Source of the DNA: Hofstenia miamia
Lineage: Eukaryota > Xenacoelomorpha > Acoela > Hofsteniidae
Reading direction: 5' to 3'
DNA: 64,000 bases
Assembly: GCA_900660155.1 (NCBI GenBank)
Contig: CABFPE010000081.1
Span: 1,296,514 to 1,360,513 of the forward strand
Shown here: positions 58,001 through 64,000 of the stretch, piece after piece
How positions within the stretch are numbered: the stretch's first letter is position 1
How the letters are laid out: each line of letters begins with the position of its first letter
Notes under the pieces: generated by a model
Databases searched by the model: none
What the model was told of the DNA's origin: nothing
Seen by the model: only the letters and a program-made list of their open reading frames with translations
Translations under genes and position numbers: made by a program

Positions 58001-60130
58001 TATTCATCAAGGTCATTGACTTAAAGTGTAATTTGCTTTTTTAGATTATTGGAAGCGCAATTACAGGCTGTACAAAAAAATTTCAAACTACAGGAGGATG
58101 ATTATCAAGGTCAGATACAGCGTTTGAAACTTGAATTTGAAAAACAGCAGAAATTAATCGACGAAGTAAGTTTTGTCATTTCAACTGCCTGCATATATTT
58201 TTTAAATTACATTGTGAATTCATTGCGTTATTAAAGGCTGTCTTGCTACGGAATAATTTTTTATGATTAATGCAGTCAGGTAACGTGTGATGTCATGTGT
58301 TTTTCGTAGTATTCCAAGTTGACGACCAAGGAGCGAATTCAGCAAACATACCAAACAGAAATTGCGCGAATGGCTAGTGATAATTTGGTAAGAAACTGCA
58401 CGGGTGTGAAAACACTAACTATGTTGTTGATTGTCTGTATGATTTTCGGTTAAGTTCTGAAAAAACAAATTTGGTTTTTAAAAATATCACATTATACAAG
58501 TATAATTAACTGGTACTAAACGCTTCATTTACTCTCAGTAAGCATAAATTTTAATTGCTGAATTTTTTCTTAGATACAACTGTATACTTTATATATGACT
58601 ATTCTAGGCAAATGTAGCTTATATAAATGGAAAGCTTTTTAAAATGGAATTAATTCTTTATCTTATTAATTCTCATCACATTTATTTTATAAAAATATTC
58701 GGTGTTTTCTTTATTCCCCTTCAACAACACTCAGCACAAGTTATGTAATGCGATTGTATAATACTCCCCTTGCGACAATATTCTCATTCTAGTTGGATTC
58801 ATTTTTGATATGGTTAACCTTTTCCACAATCTAAAACGGGCATTTCCCGTCTTTATGTATGACTAGGGTTGGGATTTTGATATTCATCATTCGATTAATC
58901 AGTCATTTTAAAATCATTTACACTTAAGCTTAAGATAAAACGAAATATATAAACATTTTTTATTTTGATCGCATAGGACAAAAACCAAACTTAAAGGCAT
59001 ATTGTAATGAATAAATAAACCTTTTCACATTAAAATTGATAATTAAGGCAAAGATAATCCATATTCTTTATTATTCGCTTTTGTGCGGGGTATGTTATAT
59101 TGGGGTATAAATTAAAGTTGTTTTCTTCACCCAGAATATACGATTAATTTCAGTGGTTAAATTAGAGCATTTATGGTTTAGTTTTGCATAATACTAAGTT
59201 TTCATTTATATTGTATTTGGAATGAAAATCTAGCATCGTTAGATCACGATATTAAGTTTGATATGAATTTATTGTGAAATATGCATAAAAACTTCACACT
59301 TTACGTTAAATTCGCGTTAGGGCTTACAACCTTATTATAGACCATAGACATATTACCTTTAACTTTTTACCCACCCTAACTCTATCAATAGCATGACAAG
59401 AATAGTTTCGAAAATAGTATAAGTTTGAATGTAGTTGATGTGTAATAAAGAATATACACCAAAAACATTTTTTTGAATATCACATTATCGGAGTTAGTAC
59501 TGTTTGCATTTTATGTTCATCGTAACTTCTTCATTTTTCGATAGTTTGAAATTGTTCAATGCTATTTTGTATATTTCTAAAGGCATTCTAATTTAAATTT
59601 TCACGATTTTCCCCTTGACTTAAAGATTGCTAATTCTCTCAATCAATTGCCACGGTGTTACATCAATTATTTTCATATCAACCATTGTTTTCAATCTACT
59701 CATTTTTCAATTATAGTTTCTCACGTTAAAGAATTTTTGGTTCTACGTTTGGCAATCAACAAATAATTTTAGTGTTTTCTTTATGATGCATGTATTCTTG
59801 TGTTTCCTCAATTGCTGTTTGTTTTCGCATTTTGACTGAGTTTGTAAACACTGCTTGCTTATGTTTTGATCACTAGAGCAAATTTTCCGACTCTATTTGC
59901 TTGCAATGCACGAACACCATACAAATATGTAAACGTTTGACCTTTAATATTCTAAAATTACATCACTAGCATAAAATTCAACCTAAGCATGACAAATATC
60001 GTTATAGCTAGACCCTATCAGTAATACATGTAAAATGTTTGCCAGTATTTTATTAACTGTTTGCTAACACTTGCACGTGTAGGTGAAGGTTCATCAACGG
60101 ATCAGTCTCAATTCAAAAGCGAGTGATAAC
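29642..60130 (+). CDS. MYO5: Class V unconventional myosin heavy chain (partial, 22 exons traced)
   Basis: An actin-based cargo motor that moves organelles and vesicles as a dimer. The traced exons give about 1,329 codons against about 1,850 for vertebrate myosin Va. Visible are the remnant of the N-terminal SH3-like part, P-loop GESGAGKT (30560), switch [11 protein letters not shown], switch II DIYGFE split by an intron, the acidic TEDS-site residue (E in NEIMTKP), the SH1/SH2 helix ([16 protein letters not shown]), converter, six IQ motifs and a proximal coiled coil. All introns are GT..AG and phases agree throughout. Missing are the first exon and the C-terminal globular cargo domain, which must lie outside the window or in gaps. 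Class V rather than other classes: six IQ repeats, then a coiled coil with the [10 protein letters not shown] block that matches myosin Va. The gene looks functional: no stops or shifts in any exon. Confidence 0.93.
29784..29898 (+). CDS. MYO5: Myosin V exon B ([10 protein letters not shown] block)
   Basis: Encodes [17 protein letters not shown] and SYLHEPA, nearly identical to vertebrate myosin V. Ends in phase 1. Confidence 0.93.
30240..30296 (+). CDS. MYO5: Myosin V small exon C (57 bp)
   Basis: Encodes VLYNLKVRF and IYTYC, the 19 residues otherwise missing between EPA and [10 protein letters not shown]. Both flanking phases are 1. It is too short to appear as an open frame and was found by homology. 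Confidence 0.93.
30343..30487 (+). CDS. MYO5: Myosin V exon D (ATP-site approach)
   Basis: Encodes [17 protein letters not shown] to EEAYKSMS, the purine-binding loop region. Preceded by a 46-bp and followed by a 41-bp intron. Confidence 0.95.
30529..30697 (+). CDS. MYO5: Myosin V exon E (P-loop)
   Basis: Encodes the nucleotide-binding loop GESGAGKT and [12 protein letters not shown]. Followed by a 3.5-kb intron that carries an antisense LINE. Confidence 0.97.
30836..33165 (-). mobile_element. LINE (CR1/jockey-type), 5'-truncated, antisense in a myosin intron
   Basis: A minus-strand non-LTR retrotransposon. The endonuclease part shows [15 protein letters not shown] (about 33000) and [11 protein letters not shown] (about 32790), including the catalytic SDH. 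The reverse transcriptase shows SYRPIAIS (about 32000), [14 protein letters not shown] (about 31840), LLYVDDTTI (active site, about 31745) and HLGVQL. The frame is broken several times, for example between the [12 protein letters not shown] segment and the GDFN segment near 33060. The 3' tail ends near 30836 in an A-run followed by TCATTCATTATT. The 5' part of the endonuclease is missing. Confidence 0.88.
33166..34229. other. Rest of myosin intron, nothing recognised
   Basis: AT-rich intron sequence between the truncated LINE end and the switch I exon. Confidence 0.6.
34230..34455 (+). CDS. MYO5: Myosin V exon F (switch I)
   Basis: Encodes [19 protein letters not shown] and [11 protein letters not shown] to [10 protein letters not shown]. 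All invariant switch I residues are present. Confidence 0.97.
34456..35827. other. Myosin intron with a 26-bp tandem duplication
   Basis: Contains two perfect 26-bp copies at 34771-34822. A CpG-rich stretch around 35120-35690 with TGCGCGCC looks repeat-derived but has no recognised ends. Confidence 0.5.
34771..34822. repeat. 26-bp tandem duplication
   Basis: The unit begins TATTTTTCAATTTTAAATTT and is repeated twice head to tail without change. Confidence 0.9.
35828..35935 (+). CDS. MYO5: Myosin V exon G (upper 50K domain)
   Basis: Encodes [20 protein letters not shown] and TREALSILG; it matches the YTKQGG..I.GVDDA..M..TR segment of the family. Ends phase 1 before a 38-bp intron. Confidence 0.93.
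   Translation, partial: TIKTNSHTLVSVIVHTLTMSTTPRNWKTQEKLYLY
35974..36080 (+). CDS. MYO5: Myosin V exon H (upper 50K domain)
   Basis: Encodes [18 protein letters not shown], the conserved FRILAGILHLGN helix. Confidence 0.95.
36081..36944. other. Myosin intron with (AT)n at 36413-36451
   Basis: Only the AT microsatellite is recognisable. Confidence 0.6.
36945..37076 (+). CDS. MYO5: Myosin V exon I (cardiomyopathy loop, TEDS site)
   Basis: Encodes [17 protein letters not shown] and [10 protein letters not shown]. The TEDS position, 16 residues before the DAL helix, is glutamate, as expected for a class V motor that needs no heavy-chain phosphorylation there. Confidence 0.93.
38137..38396. mobile_element. 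piggyBac-type MITE
   Basis: 260 bp between TTAA sites at 38137-38140 and 38393-38396. The left end reads TTAACCCATTAAATACCA; the right end, inverted, reads TTAAACCCATTAAGTGGCA. The ends match the piggyBac relic at 26702. The interior is non-coding. It lies in the intron between exons I and J. Confidence 0.8.
38397..39724. other. Rest of myosin intron, nothing recognised
   Basis: AT-rich intron sequence. The part before the MITE (37077-38136) is likewise featureless. Confidence 0.6.
39725..39858 (+). CDS. MYO5: Myosin V exon J (relay approach, first half of switch II)
   Basis: Encodes [20 protein letters not shown] and FIGVLDIYG. Ends inside the switch II glycine codon region (GG|A), a phase-2 split of DIYGFE. 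Confidence 0.95.
40001..40059. repeat. (TA)n microsatellite
   Basis: 59-bp tract at the truncated end of the LINE fragment. Confidence 0.95.
40060..40211 (-). pseudogene. LINE ORF start with 2A-like peptide motif
   Basis: The minus-strand frame begins [20 protein letters not shown] and continues to [10 protein letters not shown] at about 40118-40147. The block ETNPGP preceded by a hydrophobic stretch is the ribosome-skipping 2A signature found at the start of some LINE ORFs. The usual aspartate before I/V-E is glycine here. The frame is cut by the AT tract. Confidence 0.7.
40473..40625 (-). pseudogene. LINE ORF1 esterase (SGNH hydrolase) C-terminus
   Basis: The minus-strand frame coming out of the gap reads [18 protein letters not shown] and then [18 protein letters not shown] before a stop. 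DGIHLSGNG is the catalytic DxxH block of SGNH-type esterases that occur in ORF1 of CR1-related LINEs. It lies upstream of, and in the same direction as, the 2A-like ORF, so both probably belong to one element. Confidence 0.65.
40626..41625. other. Assembly gap of exactly 1000 N
   Basis: Placeholder gap inside the LINE in a myosin intron, bounded on the right by an (AT)n tract at 41626-41647. Confidence 0.98.
41813..41894 (+). CDS. MYO5: Myosin V exon K (second half of switch II, relay helix)
   Basis: Encodes [20 protein letters not shown] and LQQQF, invariant in conventional and class V motors. Confidence 0.95.
41993..43199. mobile_element. hAT-like element, outer of a nested pair
   Basis: The left end is CAGAGGTG and the right end, inverted, is CAGGGATG, of hAT type. 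Flanking 8-mers ACTCAAAT (41985-41992) and ACTGAAAT (43200-43207) match at seven of eight positions, the hAT duplication length. The interior is non-coding and contains a second hAT at 42035. Host intron lies between exons K and L. Confidence 0.65.
42035..42491. mobile_element. hAT-like MITE, inner of a nested pair
   Basis: 457 bp with perfect 10-bp terminal inverted repeats TAGAGATGAG, fitting the hAT end consensus. It is flanked by CCATTGGG and CCATTAGG (seven of eight). Unlike its surroundings it is rich in CCGC and GCGG motifs. Confidence 0.78.
43208..45632. other. Rest of myosin intron, nothing recognised
   Basis: 2.4 kb of AT-rich intron. Short open frames lack protein character. Confidence 0.6.
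45633..45773 (+). CDS. MYO5: Myosin V exon L (lower 50K domain)
   Basis: Encodes [31 protein letters not shown] and [11 protein letters not shown]. Confidence 0.97.
45774..47907. other. Myosin intron, nothing recognised
   Basis: 2.1 kb without repeat ends or coding sequence that I can support. Confidence 0.6.
47908..48114 (+). CDS. MYO5: Myosin V exon M (lower 50K to loop 2)
   Basis: Encodes [25 protein letters not shown] and [15 protein letters not shown]. The methionine at 47908 is internal, not a start. The donor is GTTGGC, a weak but usable site. Confidence 0.95.
48115..49354. other. Myosin intron, nothing recognised
   Basis: AT-rich intron before the large neck exon. In vertebrates, loop 2 sequence is encoded around here; I see no extra exon. 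Confidence 0.55.
49355..50726 (+). CDS. MYO5: Myosin V large exon N (loop 2, converter, six IQ motifs, coiled coil)
   Basis: A 1,372-bp exon. It runs through a basic, glycine/serine-rich loop 2, [10 protein letters not shown], the SH1/SH2 helix, the converter ([17 protein letters not shown]), then six IQ motifs at about 49893-50310 (cores [84 protein letters not shown]), and then a heptad-rich coiled coil. Vertebrate homologues split this region into many exons. The open frame continues to a stop at 50764, but splicing at GTATGC after 50726 matches the downstream phase. Confidence 0.96.
50727..51237. other. Myosin intron, nothing recognised
   Basis: 511-bp intron, AT-rich. Confidence 0.65.
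51238..51383 (+). CDS. MYO5: Myosin V exon O (coiled coil)
   Basis: Encodes [20 protein letters not shown], matching the RYQNLLNEFSRLEERYDDL block of myosin Va. Confidence 0.95.
51384..52950. other. Myosin intron, nothing recognised
   Basis: 1.6-kb AT-rich intron without recognisable elements. Confidence 0.6.
52951..53016 (+). CDS. MYO5: Myosin V exon P (acidic linker)
   Basis: Encodes a Ser- and Asp/Glu-rich linker ([14 protein letters not shown]) that interrupts the coiled coil, at the place of the STHSSNESE-type linker in vertebrates. Confidence 0.85.
53058..53174 (+). CDS. MYO5: Myosin V exon Q (coiled coil restart)
   Basis: Encodes [19 protein letters not shown], matching LDMSLFLKLQKRVTELEQE of vertebrate myosin Va. 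A 41-bp intron precedes it. Confidence 0.93.
53175..54744. other. Myosin intron, nothing recognised
   Basis: 1.6-kb intron. The small open frame ending at 54778 overlaps exon R in another frame and is not a gene. Confidence 0.6.
54745..54897 (+). CDS. MYO5: Myosin V exon R (coiled coil)
   Basis: Encodes [20 protein letters not shown] and [12 protein letters not shown]. Heptads continue and both splice sites keep phase 0. Confidence 0.88.
55001..55654. mobile_element. Tigger/pogo-like non-autonomous element
   Basis: 654 bp with 24-bp terminal inverted repeats that differ at three positions: left CAGTATAACCTCGACTTAGC, right (inverted) CAGTATATCCCCGATTTAGC, both continuing GCCA. This is the CAGTxxAxCCTCGxxTTA style of pogo/Tigger ends. 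TA follows the right end. No transposase remains apart from possible decayed 3' sequence. Confidence 0.7.
55830..57293 (-). mobile_element. Tc1-type transposon, broken
   Basis: 1,464 bp bounded by TA (55828-55829 and 57294-57295). The ends are inverted: CAGTACTGGAAATATGTATT on the left and CAGTACTGGAAAAAAAAATT on the right, with CACC a few bases further in both. The minus-strand transposase relic shows an N-terminal helix-turn-helix ([20 protein letters not shown]), [32 protein letters not shown] and [18 protein letters not shown], the Tc1 order. Stops, frameshifts and loss of the segment around the second aspartate inactivate it. Inserted in a myosin intron. Confidence 0.88.
57730..57890 (+). 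CDS. MYO5: Myosin V exon S (coiled coil break with TQT motif)
   Basis: Encodes [18 protein letters not shown], then [13 protein letters not shown]. It corresponds to the vertebrate segment holding KNTMTD, the dynein light chain site of myosin Va. Here the sequence is the canonical STQTD form. Confidence 0.9.
58045..58165 (+). CDS. MYO5: Myosin V exon T (coiled coil)
   Basis: Encodes [18 protein letters not shown], matching RLLESQLQ of the family, and a further heptad run. The methionine at 58049 is not in the myosin frame as a start. Confidence 0.9.
58310..58387 (+). CDS. MYO5: Myosin V exon U (coiled coil end)
   Basis: Encodes [18 protein letters not shown], matching the HEITRLTNENLDL block. 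Phase 0 on both sides. Confidence 0.88.
58388..60082. other. Myosin intron, nothing recognised
   Basis: 1.7 kb of AT-rich DNA with no supported coding sequence. Confidence 0.55.
60083..60130 (+). CDS. MYO5: Candidate small myosin V exon (uncertain)
   Basis: 48 bp between TAG and GTGAGC, phase 0, encoding [16 protein letters not shown]. It keeps the frame but has no clear counterpart in the family. It may be an alternative exon or a chance match. Confidence 0.35.
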
Positions 60131-60831
60131 GTGAGCTTATTAACAATGTCTGATATCATCACTTTGCGCTTGAATTTCAATATTTTCAAGCACATTTTTA
60201 TTTTACTGTTTTTGTTTTTACACACTTTTTAAAAAATTGAAATATCATGAACCAACAGACGACTAAAACATTAATGCCAGTCTTGCAGGGTATTAACCAA
60301 GTATTTGATATTTGAGTATTTATATATATATATATATTCTAGTTTTGGAGTTTTGGAGTTTTGGAGCTCATTAACTCATAAATAACAGGAATTAGCTTTA
60401 CAAATATTGTCAACTTCTGCGTTAGTTGAAAAACTGTTCAGGAAAACTGGTCTATTCATTTCAACACGGCGATCACTTCTGGTAACAAAAAACCCCAACA
60501 ACTATTATTTCTTAGTAATAAATACTTTGTTTTTGCAAAAAATATTTGAAAACTACTTAAGCATAGCATAAATCGAAGTACTTGAAATACGCATTGGATT
60601 TTTTTGAACCGTTTGGAATACTTGACAATCATAGTACGTATCATTGGCTTTGTTAAAACTAGTTGTAAAGGTTTTTCTTTCAATTTTATCCACTGTTTAT
60701 ATTTTTGATCTAGCGATTTTAAAAAGACATCATGTAGTTATAACACATATTTAAGAAGCAAAAAATTTATATATTTTCTATGGACTAAATTCACTTTAAA
60801 ATAATATCCGCACTAAATCATTTCCTTTATT
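60131..60831. other. Intronic/intergenic, (TA)n at 60319-60338
   Basis: Contains a short microsatellite and a triplicated TTTTGGAGT motif near 60343-60366. No gene seen. Confidence 0.5.
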
Positions 60832-61494
60832 CTAGTGTTGAGATGCCATTCGTTGCATCTTGGGTCCTTCGCGGGAATACAGAAGTCCGAACTTCTGGAA
60901 TTGTTCTTTGTCAATGACTGTAACATTGTTATTTGCTTTGAACTTGCTTAGAGCTGTCTTGGTTACGGAGGGATCGAATCCATAGTATTTACTGAAGAAA
61001 TTTTGAACTTCTGCATCCGACATTTCCGTTTTATCTTTATTTGCAAATGGATCTACAGGTTTTCCTCTAGGAGTTGAACCTAAATTATGGATTTTTGACC
61101 AATGTTCTTCCCATTACTGAGTTGCATTTAGTTCAATTATAAGCTAATGTGATATGACCTAATAGTTTCTATATTTCTCAATGTACATTTAGTTTGGTAT
61201 GCTTAAAGCTCAAATTGTGAACACGGTGGCTTGATAAAGCCCATTGTTATAAAATGACTTACTCGAGCCTTGACTTGAGGACCTAGTATAGGTGGTCTCT
61301 GGTCCTGTTTTCTTACACTGTGCGCATCCCATGTCGATTAGCTTTTGGTCGTAGTGGAAGTGATTTGTCAGCGGATGTTTTTTCTCTTGAGTGATTCTTT
61401 GCACACTTGTTCCGCGTTCAAAGGTTAAAGACTGTTTAATTGTAATATATAGTTTGCCTTTGCAAACAACGTATTGCTTATCCCCATCGCACAT
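60832..61494 (-). CDS. Unrecognised 159-residue protein, two exons
   Basis: Exon 1 is 61494-61263 (from ATG, MCDGDKQYVVCKGKLYITIK onward). The intron is 61262-61080 (183 bp, GTAAGT..TTTAG, phase 1). Exon 2 is 61079-60832 (from STPRGKPVDPFANKDKTEM to the TAG stop). Together they are 480 nt in one frame. The protein is hydrophilic with no signal peptide or membrane segment. It has a CAQCKKTG cysteine pair in the middle, a Ser-rich stretch at the junction, and a helical C-terminal half (DAEVQNFFSKYYGFDPS). The clean frame across the splice and balanced composition argue that it is real. I do not recognise the family. It lies antisense to the myosin gene, probably in one of its late introns. Confidence 0.75.
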
Positions 61495-61879
61495 TCATTA
61501 AATTAAGTGTTCATTTAGTCTTTGATTTAGTTGCACTACAATAAACGTTTGCGCACCATGTAATTTACATTTATTTTAGTGTATGTCTTAGTTTGGAAAA
61601 TTTGTATCATATTGACATAATTTTTAAACATCATTTTTAACATTATACGAAAACGGCTTTGTTAGAAGGATGAAAGACACCGTTTTGATTTGTGTATTGA
61701 TTTGAATCAATGTAAAAAGTAATATAATTTAAGAGAAAATCTGACTCTATCGAGTAAGCTTGTACCTAAATGTATTTTAAGAGCTTGACGCTTCATAAAA
61801 GTTCTAAATGAAGCAATGGGCTAATTAAAATTACCATTCTATTCTGTGCGACAAAAATAGACAAAATTTCAATCTTCTA
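61495..61879. promoter_or_regulatory. Likely upstream region of the antisense gene
   Basis: About 380 bp between the ATG at 61494 (minus strand) and a Tc1 relic. AT-rich. No clear TATA or initiator can be assigned. Confidence 0.25.
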
Positions 61880-62480
61880 GGTTAAATATATGAGAGTAAA
61901 TATTCTAGCAGAAATGAATAATACAAAAAAGAAAGCTTATTATATGCTCTTGTTTGCTGTCTTTCAATAGTCGATTGTCTCCTTAATTTTTGTTTCCGGG
62001 TTCTTTCGATTTTGTCTTCGATCAATTTCCATATTTTTTCAATTGGGGACAAATCTGATGAGTTAGCGCCATTATAAAATAACCAAATTTTCAGTTTCAA
62101 GCAACTCTCTTGAATATTCAGAAGTGTGAGGCGTTGCACCGGCTTGCAGAAGCACCTATTTATCAGAAGAAAGAGGATATTAAATGAAGTCACTGAAGAT
62201 TTTGAAGTACTTGCTCCTGTCGACTTTACTGTAATTTATCATCAGGGAGAAAATTACAGGGTTTCGACTACCGTCTTTGGCAAAACTACTGCAACAGAGT
62301 TGTTATTAAGTTACTCCAACAATAGTCTTGCATTCCTCTGCAGCAATTTGACTCTAAATTCAATTTGTGATGGATCTCGAAGTTTTTAGTTTTTTCTTTT
62401 TGCACGCAAAATTCTTGAGAGTTTTTTAGATAATTCGTTCACACACCTTAGGACGGCCTCGACGTTCCAAAATCTGATCA
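61880..62480 (-). mobile_element. Tc1/mariner relic
   Basis: Minus-strand remains of a transposase. GRPKV near 62455, then decayed central sequence, then NSSDLSPIEKIWKLIEDKIE near 62020-62070, the third catalytic block of Tc1-type enzymes (NSPDLSPIENIWK). Numerous stops. Terminal repeats were not identified. It is a different family from the elements at 16767 and 55830. Confidence 0.8.
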
Positions 62481-63316
62481 AGTCATTTTACGACTTTCGA
62501 TTTCAGTGTTCAACTAGTTTGCAGACATTTGATGTTAACATCAGAAATGTTTTTGGGTAGCTCATTACTTGGGCGTTTTTCTAGAGTTTAATTAAGCTTT
62601 CTAATTTTACATTAAGAGCGGCGGACAACGATTCTTTTGGTCATATAATTTTTAGTACTATTTTTAAGTACCTTTTCATGTGAGATTTTTACAAACTTGA
62701 ATAAAAAATTGTTTTTTGATAAATCACGCGTAGTAGCTAATGAATGAACTTTCCTATTATTATTATTATTATTATTCTAATTTAATTTTATAGTAAAAAA
62801 TAAATAACTACTTTATTAAAGAAGTGATTTAAGCCAATGTGCTTAACAACCGTCAGTCCGGCTTATAAGTCCTTTGAAGTCGGTGTGCAATGAGATCAGA
62901 ATCTTGCTTCGGTCCTTAGCAATCGAATTGTGAGAATTGTATCGCAGCTAATAAAGTTCCCTTACAATGAATTGTCAATATTTGAAGTGTCTCCAAACTG
63001 TGTTGTACAGAACTCAATTCAATTGAAACAAATACGTTTATGAAGTATATGACAACCTTTTAGGAGTCAAGCAATTGACAGTAAACAAAGACATTCAAAA
63101 ACATTTATGAATTATCTTGTGTTGTGTTACAATAGTTTCTGTCGTAGTACTGTTTTTTTTTTCAATTATGAAAGCAGTCAAAACTAAATGACTACTAGTA
63201 TTCAGTAGATTTAATAAACTAGTCATCATTCTTTGAAGAAATTTGAACCTTCTGGCTATGATAGCATGTTGCGCATTTTCTCTGGAATCCTTTTATAATT
63301 AATAAAAAGTGCGTAC
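62481..63316. other. Intergenic or intronic, nothing recognised
   Basis: Includes a (TTA)n run at 62757-62775. No gene seen. Confidence 0.5.
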
Positions 63317-63626
63317 ATAAAATAATAGGAACGTATTTTTATAATTTACAATATAGCCAAGAAAGTTAGCGCGCACATTCTTGAAACTGTTCCAGTCAGC
63401 AATATCATACAGGTTCAAGTTATCCACAAGTTCTTCATTCTTCATTAATTCCTGTAACTATAAGAAGTCACAAATATGCCAGCTCTGATTTTGTCTCCAA
63501 ACGCGGATATTCGAAGCTAGAACTATTTTTATCTATCGCTTTGACGAAGTTCTTCAACAGCTCCCATTTAATGTATAGAGTGTACACTTCTCTCGTCTCC
63601 CAGTGGGACTTGGAAGAATGACTGCC
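63317..63626 (-). pseudogene. Fragment of a repetitive invertebrate protein family
   Basis: Two minus-strand stretches, 63626-63471 (YTLYIKWELLKNFVKAIDKN) and 63457-63317 (ELMKNEELVDNLN, then WNSFKNVRANFLG). From memory they match consecutive parts of an uncharacterised protein family that is highly repeated in some invertebrate genomes (pattern LHIKLGLMKNFVKALDK ... AWNSFKxVVxNFLG) and is probably transposon-derived. The copy is broken. An open frame at 63801-63995 further upstream on the same strand may or may not belong to it. Confidence 0.5.
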
Positions 63627-64000
63627 CTAAAGACACAGAAAACACATGAATTGGACCTATCCAAATTTCAATCAGATATACAAAAAATAGCTGTGTACCT
63701 ATAATAACAAATGCACTTAAAATAATTCCTCCTCAAATTTGAAAACTTAAAATCCTTGTTTGAATGAGTAACAATAGTTGCGATTTTTGAAGTCGAAAAA
63801 TTATTCAAGTACTTCAGTTCTCGCTATGTTGTAGTTTTCTCTGAAACGTTCATGAATATATTTGAGTCCAAACGTAAAAACTATAATATGATTAGAAGTG
63901 GTAATTGCAAATTCTTTGCAACCAGGTACATTGCATAGAGATTTCCAAATTCTCTTCCGTTTACGTAGTTTTTCCAAATTCGAAGAAGCCTTCATTATCA

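Noticed and set aside
60389-60450. Candidate exon after an AG, reading ELALQILSTSALVEKL
   Set aside because: No match to the myosin tail, and the open frame continues without a convincing donor.
63801-63995. A minus-strand frame of 64 codons rich in Lys/Arg
   Set aside because: It could be part of the 63.3-63.6 kb family fragment, but I see no motif that supports it and it is cut by the window edge.
1-64000. CRISPR arrays, bacterial operons, tRNA or rRNA genes
   Set aside because: No direct-repeat/spacer structure, no cloverleaf with A/B boxes and no rRNA-like sequence were seen.

Overview
This is a piece of an AT-rich, intron-rich animal genome. It is eukaryotic because of spliced genes with GT..AG introns, TA/TTAA/8-bp target-site duplications, LINE, Gypsy, hAT, Tc1/mariner and piggyBac relics, and many (AT)n tracts. 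It is probably not vertebrate: the gene structure mixes 38-46 bp introns with kilobase introns, and the transposon families are typical of invertebrates. I could not fix the phylum. The window is a scaffold, with two 1000-N gaps (10655-11654, 40626-41625), one 143-N gap (28688-28830) and single-N joins at 6671 and 24824.

The main gene is a class V unconventional myosin on the + strand, from about 29642 to beyond the right edge. I traced 21 well-supported coding exons plus one weak one, about 1,329 codons. They cover the motor domain except its extreme N-terminus, the converter, six IQ motifs and the proximal coiled coil. The first exon and the C-terminal cargo-binding domain were not found. 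All splice phases agree. Five introns are only 38-46 bp, while others reach 3.7 kb and host a LINE, a nested hAT pair, a piggyBac-type MITE, a Tigger-like MITE and a Tc1 element. A two-exon gene for a 159-residue protein that I do not recognise lies on the opposite strand (61494 to 60832), probably inside a later myosin intron.

Left of the myosin gene the window is transposon-rich. In order it holds: a broken Gypsy pol (about 1985-4190) beside a 955-bp element with 130-bp inverted repeats; four same-orientation LTR-like repeats of about 0.9 kb (10144, 12432, 15262, 17962); a 2.76-kb Tc1/mariner-class element (16767-19525) whose terminal inverted repeats are arrays of a 22-bp unit and whose transposase is split by the fourth LTR; a deletion derivative of another transposon with its own CCAAT-box promoter (23496-24593), partly duplicated across a scaffold join; and a piggyBac relic (26702 to about 28634).

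From 6672 to about 21975 the DNA is almost free of CpG (seven in the last 10.3 kb). CpG returns abruptly to about 14 per kb at 21976, within one contig. This looks like a heavily methylated, mutated repeat block beside a normal one. The right end (61.9-63.7 kb) holds another Tc1 relic and a fragment of a repetitive invertebrate protein family.
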